Shown: positions 18,881 through 32,092, counted from the stretch's first letter. The stretch: 64,000 nucleotides of DNA from Pseudomonas lutea (GCF_000759445.1 NZ_JRMB01000002.1:1674001-1738000), one strand, 5' to 3'. The notes: a model not told the origin generated them from the letters alone. Numbers and translations are program-made.

Positions 18881-18899
18881 CCAACCCGGCATGGGTTGG
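18881..18899. promoter_or_regulatory. Hairpin in the rpmB leader
   Basis: CCAACCC-GGCAT-GGGTTGG is an exact seven-pair stem with a five-base loop, ending 26 bases before the rpmB start codon on the minus strand. Ribosomal protein leaders often carry such control structures, but none is known to me for this gene. Confidence 0.5.
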
Positions 18900-19002
18900 C
18901 CGCTTAATCTCTCAGTCATTTGGCGCCAGGCGCCGCGTTTCTTCAGGGGTCTTACCGGCCACACCTGCGGTGAAGGCAGCGGGCCCCTAGAAAAGAGCGC
19001 TG

Positions 19003-19031
19003 CTTTATACCAGAAAGCCCCCGATGCAACA
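19003..19031 (-). promoter_or_regulatory. Promoter of rpmB-rpmG
   Basis: On the minus strand TTGTTG, a 17-base spacer and TATAAA form a plausible sigma-70 promoter. Transcription would start near 18996, giving a leader of about 140 bases. Confidence 0.6.
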
Positions 19032-19218
19032 ACACAAACAACGATTTGCCTCCCAGAAAGACAAGGGCGGCGGCCCGCCGAGTGCAGAGGTGTAGGGCGC
19101 GAGGGGAAATATACCACTCGTCGCGCCGGGGCGATTGTTCTACTTCAATCGATGGTCTAGGGTTAGTCCCTCTCCAGACTGCACCGGCAGATGGGCTATC
19201 TCTGAAAGGAAAATCGCC

Positions 19219-20808
19219 ATGCGCCTAGCCGTTTTACCCCTCTTGCTCGCTTCCCTGTCCACCCCGTTGCTGGCACAGGCGGCTAACACGCTGAGCGTCT
19301 GCACGGAAGCCAGCCCTGAAGGCTTTGACGTGGTGCAGTACAACTCGCTGACCACCACCAACGCCTCCGCCGACGTGCTGATGAACCGTCTGGTGGACTA
19401 CGACGCCGCCTCGGCCAAGCTTGTCCCCAGCCTGGCGCAAAGCTGGAGCGTGTCGCCCGACGGGTTGACCTATGACTTCAAGCTGCATCCGGGTGTCAAA
19501 TTCCATCACACCGACTACTTCACCCCGACGCGCGAGCTCAATGCCGACGACGTCGTGTTCAGCTTTCAGCGCATGCTTGACCCGGCCAACCCCTGGAACA
19601 AGGTCGCTGCGCAGGGCTTTCCCCATGCGCAGTCGATGCAGTGGCCTTCGCTGATCAAAAAAATCGAAGCAATCGACCCTGCCACGGTGCGCATCACCCT
19701 GGACCACCCGGACGCAACGTTTCTGGCGACGCTAAGCATGGGCTTCGCGTCTATTTATTCTGCGGAGTACACCGCTCAGCTCCTCAAAGCGGGCACGCCA
19801 GAGAAGCTCAACAGCCAGCCGATTGGTACTGGTCCCTTCGTTTTCAAGCGTTTCCAGAAAGACTCGGTTGTGCGCTACGAGGCCAATCCCGATTACTTCG
19901 TCGGCAAACCTGCGGTGGATACGCTGATCTACGCGATTACCCCGGACGCCAACGTCCGCCTGCAACGCATCCGCCGTAACGAATGCCAGGTTGCCCTCTC
20001 ACCAAAGCCCTTGGATGTTGCCGAAGCAGGCAAAGACTCAAATCTGAAGGTCGAAAAGACTGACGCGTTCATGACCGCTTTCCTGGCGATCAACAGCCAA
20101 CACCCACCCTTGGACAAGCCAGAAGTACGTCAGGCAATCAACCTGGCATTCGATAAGGACACTTACCTCAAAGCCGTCTTTGAAGGTTCAGCGCGGCCTG
20201 CCAATGGTCCCTATCCGCCCAATACGTGGGGCTACGCCAGTGATTTGCCAGGTTACAAGCATGACGTGGCTAAAGCCAAAGAGCTGCTGGCAAAGGCCGG
20301 TCTGAAAGACGGCTTCAAAACCACGATCTGGACACGTCCGTCGGGCAGTCTGCTGAACCCCAATCCAAACGCTGGCGCACAACTGCTGCAGAACGATCTC
20401 GCGGCCGTAGGCATCAAGGCGGAGATCAAAGTGATTGAATGGGGTGAGCTGATTCGTCGCGCCAAAACCGGCGAGCACGACCTCTTGTTCATGGGCTGGG
20501 CGGGCGACAACGGTGATCCGGATAACTTCCTCACACCGCAGTTTTCCTGCGCAGCGGTCAAGTCCGGTACTAACTTCGCGCGCTACTGCGACGAGGGCCT
20601 GGACAAGCTGATCTCCCAAGGCAAGGCCGTTACCGATCAGGCTCAGCGCATCAAGCTGTACCACCAGGCGCAGGAGCAGATCCAGAAGCAAGCCTTGTGG
20701 CTACCGCTGGCGCATCCAACGGCCTACGCGCTGACCCGAAAAAATGTCGAGGGTTATAGCGTCAGTCCGTTTGGTCGCCAGGATTTCGCCAAAGTGACGG
20801 TGAAGTAA
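19219..20808 (+). CDS. dppA: Dipeptide/oligopeptide-binding protein of an ABC transporter
   Basis: A 529-residue periplasmic solute-binding protein (SBP family 5). Residues 1-21 are a signal peptide ending in AQAA, and the family signature around NADDVVFSFQRMLDPANPWN is clear. It should deliver dipeptides or related peptides to a Dpp-type permease. No permease gene is adjacent, so this is an orphan binding protein, as for its positional counterpart in P. aeruginosa (one of several DppA paralogues). The ATG has AAAGGA 8 bases upstream; longer in-frame starts would spoil the signal peptide. Confidence 0.85.
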   Translation: MRLAVLPLLLASLSTPLLAQAANTLSVCTEASPEGFDVVQYNSLTTTNASADVLMNRLVDYDAASAKLVPSLAQSWSVSPDGLTYDFKLHPGVKFHHTDYFTPTRELNADDVVFSFQRMLDPANPWNKVAAQGFPHAQSMQWPSLIKKIEAIDPATVRITLDHPDATFLATLSMGFASIYSAEYTAQLLKAGTPEKLNSQPIGTGPFVFKRFQKDSVVRYEANPDYFVGKPAVDTLIYAITPDANVRLQRIRRNECQVALSPKPLDVAEAGKDSNLKVEKTDAFMTAFLAINSQHPPLDKPEVRQAINLAFDKDTYLKAVFEGSARPANGPYPPNTWGYASDLPGYKHDVAKAKELLAKAGLKDGFKTTIWTRPSGSLLNPNPNAGAQLLQNDLAAVGIKAEIKVIEWGELIRRAKTGEHDLLFMGWAGDNGDPDNFLTPQFSCAAVKSGTNFARYCDEGLDKLISQGKAVTDQAQRIKLYHQAQEQIQKQALWLPLAHPTAYALTRKNVEGYSVSPFGRQDFAKVTVK

Positions 20809-20842
20809 CGCACCGAGGATTCCCAAGACCTCCGAGGTCGCG

Positions 20843-20992
20843 TCAGGTCCCTCTGAATGCGCGCAATGCTTTCAGTGGGACCGGCTTCAGCCGGGAATAG
20901 GCCGGTTTGTTGAGCGTGAGCTCTATGGTGTAGCGGCTCACGCCCTCCTGGCTGACGCTGGCCTCACAGTCGGAGGGCGGCCAACACTGCAT
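20843..20992 (-). CDS. Possible 49-residue protein after radC
   Basis: An open frame on the minus strand, 24 bases after radC, starting at ATG and giving MQCWPPSDCEASVSQEGVSR and then YTIELTLNKPAYSRL. The first 32 residues look protein-like (two cysteines, regular amphipathic strand), while the last part (SRLKPVPLKA) is the translation of a REP element that lies inside the frame. It may be a real small gene whose end was replaced by the REP, or chance. I do not recognise it. Confidence 0.35.
   Translation of the reverse strand: MQCWPPSDCEASVSQEGVSRYTIELTLNKPAYSRLKPVPLKALRAFRGT
20875..20898. repeat. Single REP element, GGGACCGGCTTCAGCCGG family
   Basis: GTGGGACCGGCTTCAGCCGG matches the arms of the REPINs near 39.7 kb and 50.4 kb in this window. 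No inverted partner lies nearby. Confidence 0.75.
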
Positions 20993-21015
20993 CGCTATAG
21001 CCGGTCACAGGGGCG

Positions 21016-21690
21016 CTACATCAGCCCGTATTCCGCCATGGACAGTGGATCGCCGTCGCCAATGATCAAGTGGTCCAGCACCACCACATCCACCAGCGCC
21101 AGTGCCTGCTTCAGGTAGCGCGTCAGTTCGATATCAGCTTCGCTGGCGTCCTTAACGCCTGAGGGATGGTTGTGGCACAGAATTAACGCCGCCGAGTTGT
21201 GGGCCAGTGCGCGCTTGACCACCTGCCTTGCGTGAACATGGGCCATGTTGATCGAGCCGTGAAACAGCACTTCGAACGTCTGGACCCGGTTCTTGCTGTC
21301 CAGAAACAGACAACCAAAGACCTCATGGGGCTCATGCCGCAATAGCGCCTTCAGGTAGCGACGCACCTGAGCCGGATTCTGCAGTACCGACTCGCGCTTC
21401 AAATCCTCGCCCATGTTGCGCCGTGCCATTTCCATCACGGCCTGCAACTGGGCGAACTTTGCAGGCCCGAGCCCCAGTTCGCTGCTGAAGGCGGTCAGGT
21501 TGGCCTCGAGTAACGCCCTCAGGCTGCCAAACTGCTGCAGGAGATGCCGGGCCAGGTCCACGGCGCTTCGCCCCGAGACCCCCGTGCGCAAGAAAATCGC
21601 CAGCAACTCGGCGTCCGACAGGCTGGCTGCCCCCCGCTCCAACAGCTTTTCACGCGGACGCTCTGCCGCCGGCCAATCACGAATACTCAT
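21016..21690 (-). CDS. radC: RadC family protein (UPF0758)
   Basis: A 224-residue protein with an N-terminal helix-hairpin-helix-like part (about residues 1-80) and a C-terminal JAB1/MPN metalloprotease-like fold carrying [16 protein letters not shown], the zinc motif HxH...D. It was once thought to be a DNA repair protein; that role is doubtful and the biochemical function is unsettled. Its promoter must lie in the 132 bases before coaBC, which is transcribed the other way. Confidence 0.93.
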   Translation of the reverse strand: MSIRDWPAAERPREKLLERGAASLSDAELLAIFLRTGVSGRSAVDLARHLLQQFGSLRALLEANLTAFSSELGLGPAKFAQLQAVMEMARRNMGEDLKRESVLQNPAQVRRYLKALLRHEPHEVFGCLFLDSKNRVQTFEVLFHGSINMAHVHARQVVKRALAHNSAALILCHNHPSGVKDASEADIELTRYLKQALALVDVVVLDHLIIGDGDPLSMAEYGLM

Positions 21691-21822
21691 AGCAGCTCCC
21701 TGTGTGTGGCACCGCTGTTCCCGTGCGGTCGCTGTGCTATCTTAGCCGCTCTTTTTTGCGCGACAGTCAGGCCTGGGGAGGCGTAATGATTGCCGCGTGT
21801 TAACCGACCTTAAGGCAGGCCT

Positions 21823-23031
21823 ATGCAGCGGCTGTATCGAAAACGCATCGTTCTCGGCGTCGGCGGTGGCATCGCGGCCTACAAGAGCGCCGAACTGGTC
21901 CGCCGATTGCGCGATCACGGCGCAGAAGTTCGGGTCGTCATGACCAGGGGCGGCGCGGAGTTCATTACCCCGCTGACCATGCAAGCCCTGTCCGGCCATC
22001 CTGTTCACCTGGATTTGCTCGACCCGGCTGCCGAAGCCGCCATGGGCCATATCGAGCTGGCCAAGTGGGCCGACATGATTCTTATCGCGCCGGGCACGGC
22101 CGATTTGATGGCGCGTCTGGCCCAGGGCATCGCCAACGATCTACTGACCACCGTGGTACTGGCGACGGACGCTATCGTTGCCGTCGCACCTGCAATGAAT
22201 CAGGCCATGTGGCGAGACCCATCCGTACAGGCCAACCTGCAGTTGCTCGAACAGCGCGGCCTGCGCATGTTCGGCCCGGCCAGTGGCAGCCAGGCCTGCG
22301 GCGACGTCGGTTATGGCCGAATGCTCGAACCCAATGATCTGGCGCAGTCTGCCGCCGATTGTTTCCAGCGTCTCACGCTGACCGGCAAGCACGTGCTGAT
22401 TACTGCAGGTCCCACCCAGGAAAACATCGATCCGGTTCGCTACATCACCAACCACAGCTCCGGGAAAATGGGGTTTGCGCTGGCCGAAGCCGCTGCCGAA
22501 GCCGGCGCGCGGGTCACGCTGATCACCGGCCCCGTGAACTTGCAGACGCCAGACCGTGTAACGCGCGTTGACGTTGTCAGTGCCCGGGACATGCTCGCGG
22601 CCTGCGAAGACTCAATGCCTTGCGATCTCTTCATCGCCTCCGCCGCGGTTGCCGACTACCGCCCTGAAGTCGTCGCTACACAAAAATTGAAGAAAGACCC
22701 TACAACCGGCGATGGTCTTCTCCTGCAGATGGTCCGCAACCCGGACATCCTTGCCACTATCGCCCAGCGCCAGGATCGCCCGTTCAGCGTCGGTTTTGCG
22801 GCTGAGACCGAACACCTGCTCGATTACGCCGCACGCAAGCTCAAGGATAAAAACCTTGATCTGATCGTCGCCAATGACGTCGCCAACCCCAGCATCGGCT
22901 TCAACAGCGAAGAAAACGCCTGCAGCGTGATCGACCGAGCGTTGCAAGAGACGCTCTTCGCCCAGACCAGCAAAGCCAAGATCGCGCGGCAGCTGGTGAC
23001 TTTTATTGCCGATCGAATGAACCAGGTTTAA
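21823..23031 (+). CDS. coaBC: Phosphopantothenoylcysteine decarboxylase/synthetase CoaBC
   Basis: A 402-residue bifunctional enzyme of coenzyme A synthesis. The N-terminal CoaC domain (about 1-185) is an FMN-dependent decarboxylase with GGGIAAYK, the PAMNQAMW loop and the catalytic cysteine in QACGDVGYG. The C-terminal CoaB domain (about 190-400) joins cysteine to phosphopantothenate using CTP and carries [20 protein letters not shown] and the dimer segment. Only six bases separate it from dut, so the two are co-transcribed, as in many gamma-proteobacteria. Confidence 0.96.
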   Translation: MQRLYRKRIVLGVGGGIAAYKSAELVRRLRDHGAEVRVVMTRGGAEFITPLTMQALSGHPVHLDLLDPAAEAAMGHIELAKWADMILIAPGTADLMARLAQGIANDLLTTVVLATDAIVAVAPAMNQAMWRDPSVQANLQLLEQRGLRMFGPASGSQACGDVGYGRMLEPNDLAQSAADCFQRLTLTGKHVLITAGPTQENIDPVRYITNHSSGKMGFALAEAAAEAGARVTLITGPVNLQTPDRVTRVDVVSARDMLAACEDSMPCDLFIASAAVADYRPEVVATQKLKKDPTTGDGLLLQMVRNPDILATIAQRQDRPFSVGFAAETEHLLDYAARKLKDKNLDLIVANDVANPSIGFNSEENACSVIDRALQETLFAQTSKAKIARQLVTFIADRMNQV

Positions 23032-23037
23032 ACACGA

Positions 23038-23493
23038 ATGCACGCCCTACAAGCCAAGATTCTCGACCCTCGCATCGGCAGCGATTTCCCGCTCCCCGCT
23101 TACGCCACCACAGGTTCGGCGGGGCTGGACCTGCGCGCCATGCTGAAAGAGGACACGCTGCTCGAACCCGGCCAGACCCTGTTGATTCCCACCGGGCTGT
23201 CGATTTACATCGCAGACCCCGGCCTGGCGGCGCTGATCCTGCCGCGCTCGGGCCTGGGCCACAAACACGGCATCGTGCTGGGCAACTTGGTGGGCCTGAT
23301 CGATTCTGACTACCAGGGTGAGCTGATGGTCTCCTGCTGGAATCGCGGCCAGACCGCATTCAAGATTTCCATCGGCGAGCGTCTGGCTCAGTTGGTGCTG
23401 GTGCCGGTGGTGCAGGCGCATTTTGAAATCGTCGAAGAATTCGACGAAAGTCAGCGCGGTGCAGGCGGGTTTGGCCACTCTGGCAGCCACTGA
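23038..23493 (+). CDS. dut: dUTP diphosphatase
   Basis: A 151-residue homotrimeric dUTPase that hydrolyses dUTP to dUMP and pyrophosphate. The five family motifs are visible, including [43 protein letters not shown] and the C-terminal [12 protein letters not shown] arm that closes over the active site. Co-transcribed with coaBC; algC follows after about 110 bases. Confidence 0.97.
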   Translation: MHALQAKILDPRIGSDFPLPAYATTGSAGLDLRAMLKEDTLLEPGQTLLIPTGLSIYIADPGLAALILPRSGLGHKHGIVLGNLVGLIDSDYQGELMVSCWNRGQTAFKISIGERLAQLVLVPVVQAHFEIVEEFDESQRGAGGFGHSGSH

Positions 23494-23602
23494 CCCTGTG
23501 ACAAGCGCTCACTTTGGCTGATGCGTTGCCGGAGTCTGGACGCCTTGATGTGATGCAAGAATGATAAGACCGCGTCAGGACGATCGAGCAGGGAGAGTCA
23601 GT

Positions 23603-27131
<3,529 letters not shown>

Positions 27132-27145
27132 CTACAACAGAAAAC

Positions 27146-27180
27146 AGCCCCGCCGGCTCATTGCCTGGCAGGGCTTTTTC
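27146..27180 (+). terminator. Terminator after argB
   Basis: Stem AGCCC-GCC / GGC-GGGCT with one mismatch and a loop of about 12 bases, followed by TTTTTCTTT. It ends the algC-argB transcript and isolates the next gene. Confidence 0.75.
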
Positions 27181-27306
27181 TTTGGCCGGTGCTAGCGGCA
27201 CCCACAGACGCATCAGACATATCCGACCTGTTCTATCGCTGCCTAATGACAGCCACCCGCACAGGATCTGAACACCGTAGGTCTCGCTCATTATTTGGGG
27301 ACCTTC

Positions 27307-30300
27307 ATGTCCATGCTGCAACACAACAATTCGGTACCTGTTCGAGCCCAACTGGAGCTGCTTTTGCCCGGCGACGAGCTGCGGGGCGGACCGATACCTC
27401 CAGCAGGTCTGCTGCAGGCTTTCGTCAGTGCGCAGTCGCTGATCGGGCACGTCGCGCTTGAGGACGTCGCGCCATTCGCCGGCGTCTACAACATCGATGG
27501 CCTGCTGTTCATCGAACTTGATGGCCGCACCTACGAGGTAGAATTCGACACCGACAACTTTCGCTTCAACGTTGTGGCGCCTCGTGCGCCAGCTCCCGAG
27601 CTGGATGAAAGCGCCGGTATGCCATCGAACCGGGAGCAGGTGTTACGCGACTGGCATCCGACCTATCTTTCAAGCAGCCGGAAATGGTCGCTCCGACACG
27701 TGGAATCCAGTGTGAGCCGCAACGGGGATTCTGCTCGATTGATGGCGTTGCCTTATCAAATCGACGCCCTGTTGATGACAGAGGATCTATTCAAAATCAT
27801 CAGAGCGGTCGAGCGCTTCCTGCTCCAGCAAGGGCCACAGGCGAATGGCAGCGGGGGTACGCAAGCGCTCCTGCCACTCCTTGCGGCACCCCATCTGGAC
27901 GCTTTGCAAGCAAGCGCCGACGAATCATGGCCGCCGCCAAAACGCCTGGGCGCCATTCTGGACTCGATGCTTTGCTCAGCGCCTGCGCAGACTCTTGCCG
28001 ATCAATTGCTCAAGGCTCTGGATTGGTACGGCGGTGCGGAGAGGGAGATCACGGTCCCGGTCATTCGCAAGCAACTGGTGTGGGCGGCGCTGATGCTGGA
28101 GCTCAACCCTCCCGCTCAACAACAGCCGGGCTACATTGCGGGCTGTGATCTGGCGGGGCCGCAGAACTGGGGCCTGAGCTATCGACAGCGTCATAGACGC
28201 CTGCTGACCGCCCTTGCTGAGAGAACGGCTCTGCCCGAACTGGCGCTGTGCATCATTGCGCCTGCTGTGCCCGACTTCATGGTTGAAGGTATCCACGAAG
28301 ACCTGCGATACGGCACGGTGGCGTGGGTGAACTTCGTTCACGGCGTCTCACTCGCCAATTCGCTTGATCCAGGCTCTTCAACGAAGCTCGCGTTCGAAGA
28401 CCTGATTCGACTCCCCATGAATCTGAGCAAAACCGCTACCTCTGAAGAACTGGCATTGATCGCCAGTGCCCGGATATATCCGAGCCTGCACTGGGCGGTC
28501 GCCAACGGTGTGCTACCCGTCAACGCACAGAATGACTATTCATTATCAGAGCTGGCTAGCGCTTCAAACGCGCTGGATGATCACATTGAGCGTGCCGTGC
28601 AGGCCGCAGAGGGTATAACGCGTAGGGTGCCCGATCGCTTGAAGATGGCAGAGAACAAGCTGCTCGAGCTGTTTGGAGACGATGCCGAGCAGATAAAAAA
28701 GCGTCTCATGCACCCCGTCGAGATCAGTGACAGGTTTGAATATGCCGTGCGCGGTCCCAACTCCGACACCTGCTTTTACCTGCTGGACCTCTTTGCCGCC
28801 GGCCACCTTATCAATGGGATGGACAAGTTCCAGCCCGTTGCTCCAAACCCGCGATTGATCGATTGGACATTCACGAGAATTATGGAAGAGCTCCGGGGCA
28901 TCGATATTCCGGCTACGTTCGAGCACCGATATCGATTCTTTGAGTCACAGGCAAAGCTGGCGTACACCTTCATCATTGACGAGCTGTGGGCGCAATTGCC
29001 CGCAGACGACCGGCGCGCGCTGCATAACGGGCGAGTCAAGGTTCATACACTGCGGACCCCCACCGGAAAAATTGACGTTTTGGAAGGACCGCTCGATAGA
29101 GAGCGAAAACGCGGCCGCTATGGTTTCGTCCTTGAGTGCAGTTACCTCCGCAAATGTTTCTTCTACGAGCTGTTTCCTCTGGCCGGGATTGCAGTACGTC
29201 ACGCAAGCCTGTCGATTCCGACCACGTCCGGGCATGAGTTCTCTACCGCGCCGACTCCGATTCTGAAAGTAACCACCGGCAGGAAGCTGCCCATCGACTG
29301 GAATGCCTACGTCAATCTTGCTGCACCAGTGAGTGGGACCAAATCGACGGTTATCAGCGAAACCATTGCCGAGTTTGGGCCTTCCGACGATCTCGATAAC
29401 AATGCCCCCGCACCCTTGACCTCTGCTCGCTTAAACCAGATTTCAGTCGCGGTTGCTACTCACCATCTGTTCTTTTACCCCCATGACACCTACCACTATC
29501 ACCGCGACCAGACGGGTTCCGAGTACGTTTCCAATAACTACCCGCCCATTCTGCGCTCGCTCGCAGTCATCGTGCCGGGGCTAGGATGCGTCAACGGGAT
29601 CGTCACGAACGATTCGCCAGTCGTCGCTTGCTCACTGGACGCCGTGACTCTCGGCGTACCTGCGCTCAAGCTTCTGGGGGGCACGATGCGGCTTGCGCTC
29701 AATGCAGGCAAGGCAGGTATCACCCAGACCTTGCCACGGCTTGCATGGTTTTCGACGTCGATCATCATGGAGTCCGCTTATGCTTATCGAGCGATGCGCG
29801 CAGCCGGAGTTCTAACGCCCTGCGTACTCGGCAGCCTTTTACGTGCGAAGGTGTTTGACCTTAAGGCCTTTCATGCCCTGGCCAACAGGCTGCGCGGCAA
29901 CACCGTGCCTGCGAACAGTGCGACGCGGCATGTCTCCGGTATCGCCACCATTACACAACCCACCGAATGGCGAGGCCCAGCAGGGTTTGACTCATTGGCG
30001 ACGGTCAGCGAAATCGACAACGTGCCCGTCCGCCGAATATCCAACGCTATGGCTGGCGGGACGGATGCGCATTACCTGCTCAATTCCGGCGTAGCCTATG
30101 GCCCGCGCTTGACCGCTCGGCAATCTGCTTCGATTTCAGTACAGGGCGGTGGCGTGATGGGCTATACGCTGTCTGGAAGAGGCGCCGGGGGTAGCCCGAT
30201 TGCAAGCCCTGATGGCGGAAAGCTGGGACGAGCGATTGATCCGTCTGAGGATCTTGCGGCCGTGATGAGCCAGAACAACATCAGCGCGACCCCAGAACAG

Positions 30301-30723
30301 CTTCGCGTCATAGCCAACGTGGTGGAAGACGGAACGCCATTGTTCGTCTACCAAACCGGCAAGGGCAGCAAAAGTATCGCGCTGCATGACGTACACGACC
30401 GAATCTATGTGGACGCCTTCACCAACACGCGGGTTAGTGTTTTCAGGTTTTATAATCACGCCACGTTGAAAACATGGCGAGTGGATCCTGCGATTGAGGC
30501 CGGTGTCTTGCAGGTTGCCCCGCAGCGCTTGGCCGCTGGTAGAGGACAGTTGATTCAGAAGCGGCTGGATGAGATCAAGGCAGGCATCAGCGAAGGGCAA
30601 TATCTGGCGCCTATCCATGTTGGGGAGCTCGCCAACGGCGCGTATCCAGTGGTCAACGGCAACCACCGGCTTGCTGTTGCTTTGCAGATGCAGCTTGAGA
30701 CCGTCCCCGTGCTGATTGTCTGA
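27307..30723 (+). CDS. Large toxin-like protein with ParB/sulfiredoxin-like C-terminus
   Basis: A 1138-residue protein without signal peptide. I cannot assign it firmly. The middle (RYGFVLEC at 604-611, YELFPL shortly after) resembles a recurring segment of large Pseudomonas proteins annotated as membrane-targeted or dermonecrotic-type toxins. A histidine-rich stretch (719-733, including YPHDTYHYHR) is followed by long hydrophobic, glycine-rich helices (about 750-830) that could insert in membranes. The last 50 residues end in NGNHRLAVALQ (1117-1127) and VPVLIV, the pattern of ParB/sulfiredoxin folds, whose GxHR motif binds nucleotide. It is a single gene between argB and the DUF4124 gene; no immunity or secretion gene is next to it. 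Codon use looks less GC-biased than that of neighbours. GGGG lies 6 bases before the ATG. Confidence 0.6.
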   Translation: MSMLQHNNSVPVRAQLELLLPGDELRGGPIPPAGLLQAFVSAQSLIGHVALEDVAPFAGVYNIDGLLFIELDGRTYEVEFDTDNFRFNVVAPRAPAPELDESAGMPSNREQVLRDWHPTYLSSSRKWSLRHVESSVSRNGDSARLMALPYQIDALLMTEDLFKIIRAVERFLLQQGPQANGSGGTQALLPLLAAPHLDALQASADESWPPPKRLGAILDSMLCSAPAQTLADQLLKALDWYGGAEREITVPVIRKQLVWAALMLELNPPAQQQPGYIAGCDLAGPQNWGLSYRQRHRRLLTALAERTALPELALCIIAPAVPDFMVEGIHEDLRYGTVAWVNFVHGVSLANSLDPGSSTKLAFEDLIRLPMNLSKTATSEELALIASARIYPSLHWAVANGVLPVNAQNDYSLSELASASNALDDHIERAVQAAEGITRRVPDRLKMAENKLLELFGDDAEQIKKRLMHPVEISDRFEYAVRGPNSDTCFYLLDLFAAGHLINGMDKFQPVAPNPRLIDWTFTRIMEELRGIDIPATFEHRYRFFESQAKLAYTFIIDELWAQLPADDRRALHNGRVKVHTLRTPTGKIDVLEGPLDRERKRGRYGFVLECSYLRKCFFYELFPLAGIAVRHASLSIPTTSGHEFSTAPTPILKVTTGRKLPIDWNAYVNLAAPVSGTKSTVISETIAEFGPSDDLDNNAPAPLTSARLNQISVAVATHHLFFYPHDTYHYHRDQTGSEYVSNNYPPILRSLAVIVPGLGCVNGIVTNDSPVVACSLDAVTLGVPALKLLGGTMRLALNAGKAGITQTLPRLAWFSTSIIMESAYAYRAMRAAGVLTPCVLGSLLRAKVFDLKAFHALANRLRGNTVPANSATRHVSGIATITQPTEWRGPAGFDSLATVSEIDNVPVRRISNAMAGGTDAHYLLNSGVAYGPRLTARQSASISVQGGGVMGYTLSGRGAGGSPIASPDGGKLGRAIDPSEDLAAVMSQNNISATPEQLRVIANVVEDGTPLFVYQTGKGSKSIALHDVHDRIYVDAFTNTRVSVFRFYNHATLKTWRVDPAIEAGVLQVAPQRLAAGRGQLIQKRLDEIKAGISEGQYLAPIHVGELANGAYPVVNGNHRLAVALQMQLETVPVLIV

Positions 30724-30744
30724 CCGGAATCGAGGACGTGCTGC

Positions 30745-31356
30745 CTACCGACCCAGAAGTTTCTGCACACGAGCCCGATCTTGCGCGAACTCGGCCTCGG
30801 CCTGAGTCCGCGCAGTCTGGTAGCGCAGGATGTCTACTTTCAGGTTTTGCTGCTGATCCCGCAGATCGTCCAGCTGGTCAAGCAGCGTTTTGGCGACCGG
30901 ATGCCCTGCCCGCTCTTGATCGGCCGCTTGCGTCTGCAGCACGCCTTGCTGTGTGACGAGGTTCTGGATGTTGCCTTGGGCCACAACAATCAAGGCGTCG
31001 AGTTCGGCGAGCCGACGGGTCTTGGCCCGATCAACGTCCTCGACGCTGGTGTAAAGCCGGAGCAAATGTGCGTCCGCGTCAGCTTGCAGCTTGGCCGCCT
31101 GGGCGTCGCGCAGTTCCTCGGCCGAAGGTGCAGGCGGTACCACTTGCACTACCCGGCCACGCTGATTCAGCACTTCATAACCTTTGCCCACATATTCCGA
31201 GGGCACACCCTGCCGATCAAGCACGGTCACGCCGCGACTGTCGACGTAGCGATACAAGACCATGTCGGAGGAATCGTCAGCCTGAACGCTCGCGATGCAA
31301 CCCAAACCCAGCGACAAACAAAAACCCAACGTGCCCAGCTTGAGCATAAACCGCAT
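30745..31356 (-). CDS. DUF4124 domain protein, exported
   Basis: A 203-residue protein with a signal peptide (residues about 4-26, ending in VQA) and a short DUF4124 module (YRYVDSRGVTVLDRQGVP), followed from about residue 80 by a long charged region likely to form a coiled coil. DUF4124 is a small periplasmic beta unit of unknown role. A second in-frame ATG three codons later is an equally possible start. It lies 12 bases before pyrE on the same strand, so it probably is transcribed from the pyrE promoter. Confidence 0.75.
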   Translation of the reverse strand: MRFMLKLGTLGFCLSLGLGCIASVQADDSSDMVLYRYVDSRGVTVLDRQGVPSEYVGKGYEVLNQRGRVVQVVPPAPSAEELRDAQAAKLQADADAHLLRLYTSVEDVDRAKTRRLAELDALIVVAQGNIQNLVTQQGVLQTQAADQERAGHPVAKTLLDQLDDLRDQQQNLKVDILRYQTARTQAEAEFAQDRARVQKLLGR

Positions 31357-31368
31357 CCTTTTGGAGGC

Positions 31369-32010
31369 TCAGATTCCGTATTGAGCTCGATACGCTTCTA
31401 CGGCAGGTAAATGCTGTTTGAGTTCCACGTCGTCGGCCAGGTATTCAAGCACCTGATTCAACGAAACAATGCTCACCACCGGAATGCCGAAATCACGTTC
31501 GACTTCCTGAATGGCAGACAGCTCGCCGTTGCCGCGCTCCTGACGGTTCAGTGCGATCAACACGCCGGCGGCAGTTGCACCTTGAGCCTGAATGATCTGC
31601 ATGACCTCGCGAATCGCCGTGCCGGCCGTGATGACGTCGTCGATGATCAGCACATTGCCGGTCAACGGAGCCCCGACCAGACTGCCACCTTCACCATGCG
31701 CCTTGGCCTCCTTGCGGTTGAAACACCAGGGCAGGTCAAGGTTGTGGTGATCGGCGAGCGCCACGGCCGTAGCAGCTGCAAGCGGAATACCTTTGTAGGC
31801 CGGGCCGAACAGAACATCGAAGGGAATGCCGCTTTCAACGACGGCGGCGGCGTAGAACTTGCCCAGTTGGGCAAGGGCCGAACCGCTGTTAAAAAGACCG
31901 GCATTGAAGAAGTAAGGACTGGTGCGCCCAGACTTCAAGGTGAACTCACCGAAGCGCAATACGCCGCGATCGATGGCAAAACGAATGAAATCGCGTTGAT
32001 ACGCCTGCAT
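31369..32010 (-). CDS. pyrE: Orotate phosphoribosyltransferase
   Basis: A 213-residue enzyme converting orotate and PRPP to OMP in pyrimidine synthesis. Visible are [14 protein letters not shown] at the substrate end, [10 protein letters not shown] in the flexible loop and the PRPP motif [15 protein letters not shown]. The ATG start ([12 protein letters not shown]) matches the family; an in-frame GTG seven codons upstream is less likely. Divergent from crc with 82 bases between the start codons. The long leader attenuator known for E. coli pyrE is not evident. Confidence 0.96.
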   Translation of the reverse strand: MQAYQRDFIRFAIDRGVLRFGEFTLKSGRTSPYFFNAGLFNSGSALAQLGKFYAAAVVESGIPFDVLFGPAYKGIPLAAATAVALADHHNLDLPWCFNRKEAKAHGEGGSLVGAPLTGNVLIIDDVITAGTAIREVMQIIQAQGATAAGVLIALNRQERGNGELSAIQEVERDFGIPVVSIVSLNQVLEYLADDVELKQHLPAVEAYRAQYGI

Positions 32011-32092
32011 GAAAAAATCCCCGAATACCACGGATTTAGCTAATTAGGTAGAGCTCGGGTATCATACACGCACGTGATTTTTGGGGCCATTT

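Larger units (their letters stand above)
18856..19218. other. Intergenic region between rpmB and dppA
   Basis: No gene is seen here. The left part holds the rpmBG promoter and leader; the right part, with A/T-rich patches near 19115 and 19135, must hold the dppA promoter, though no clean -35/-10 pair is evident. Confidence 0.6.

Noticed and set aside
20827..20839. GACCTCCGAGGTC palindrome after dppA as a terminator
   Set aside because: The stem is six pairs with a one-base centre and no U-run, so it would not terminate transcription.
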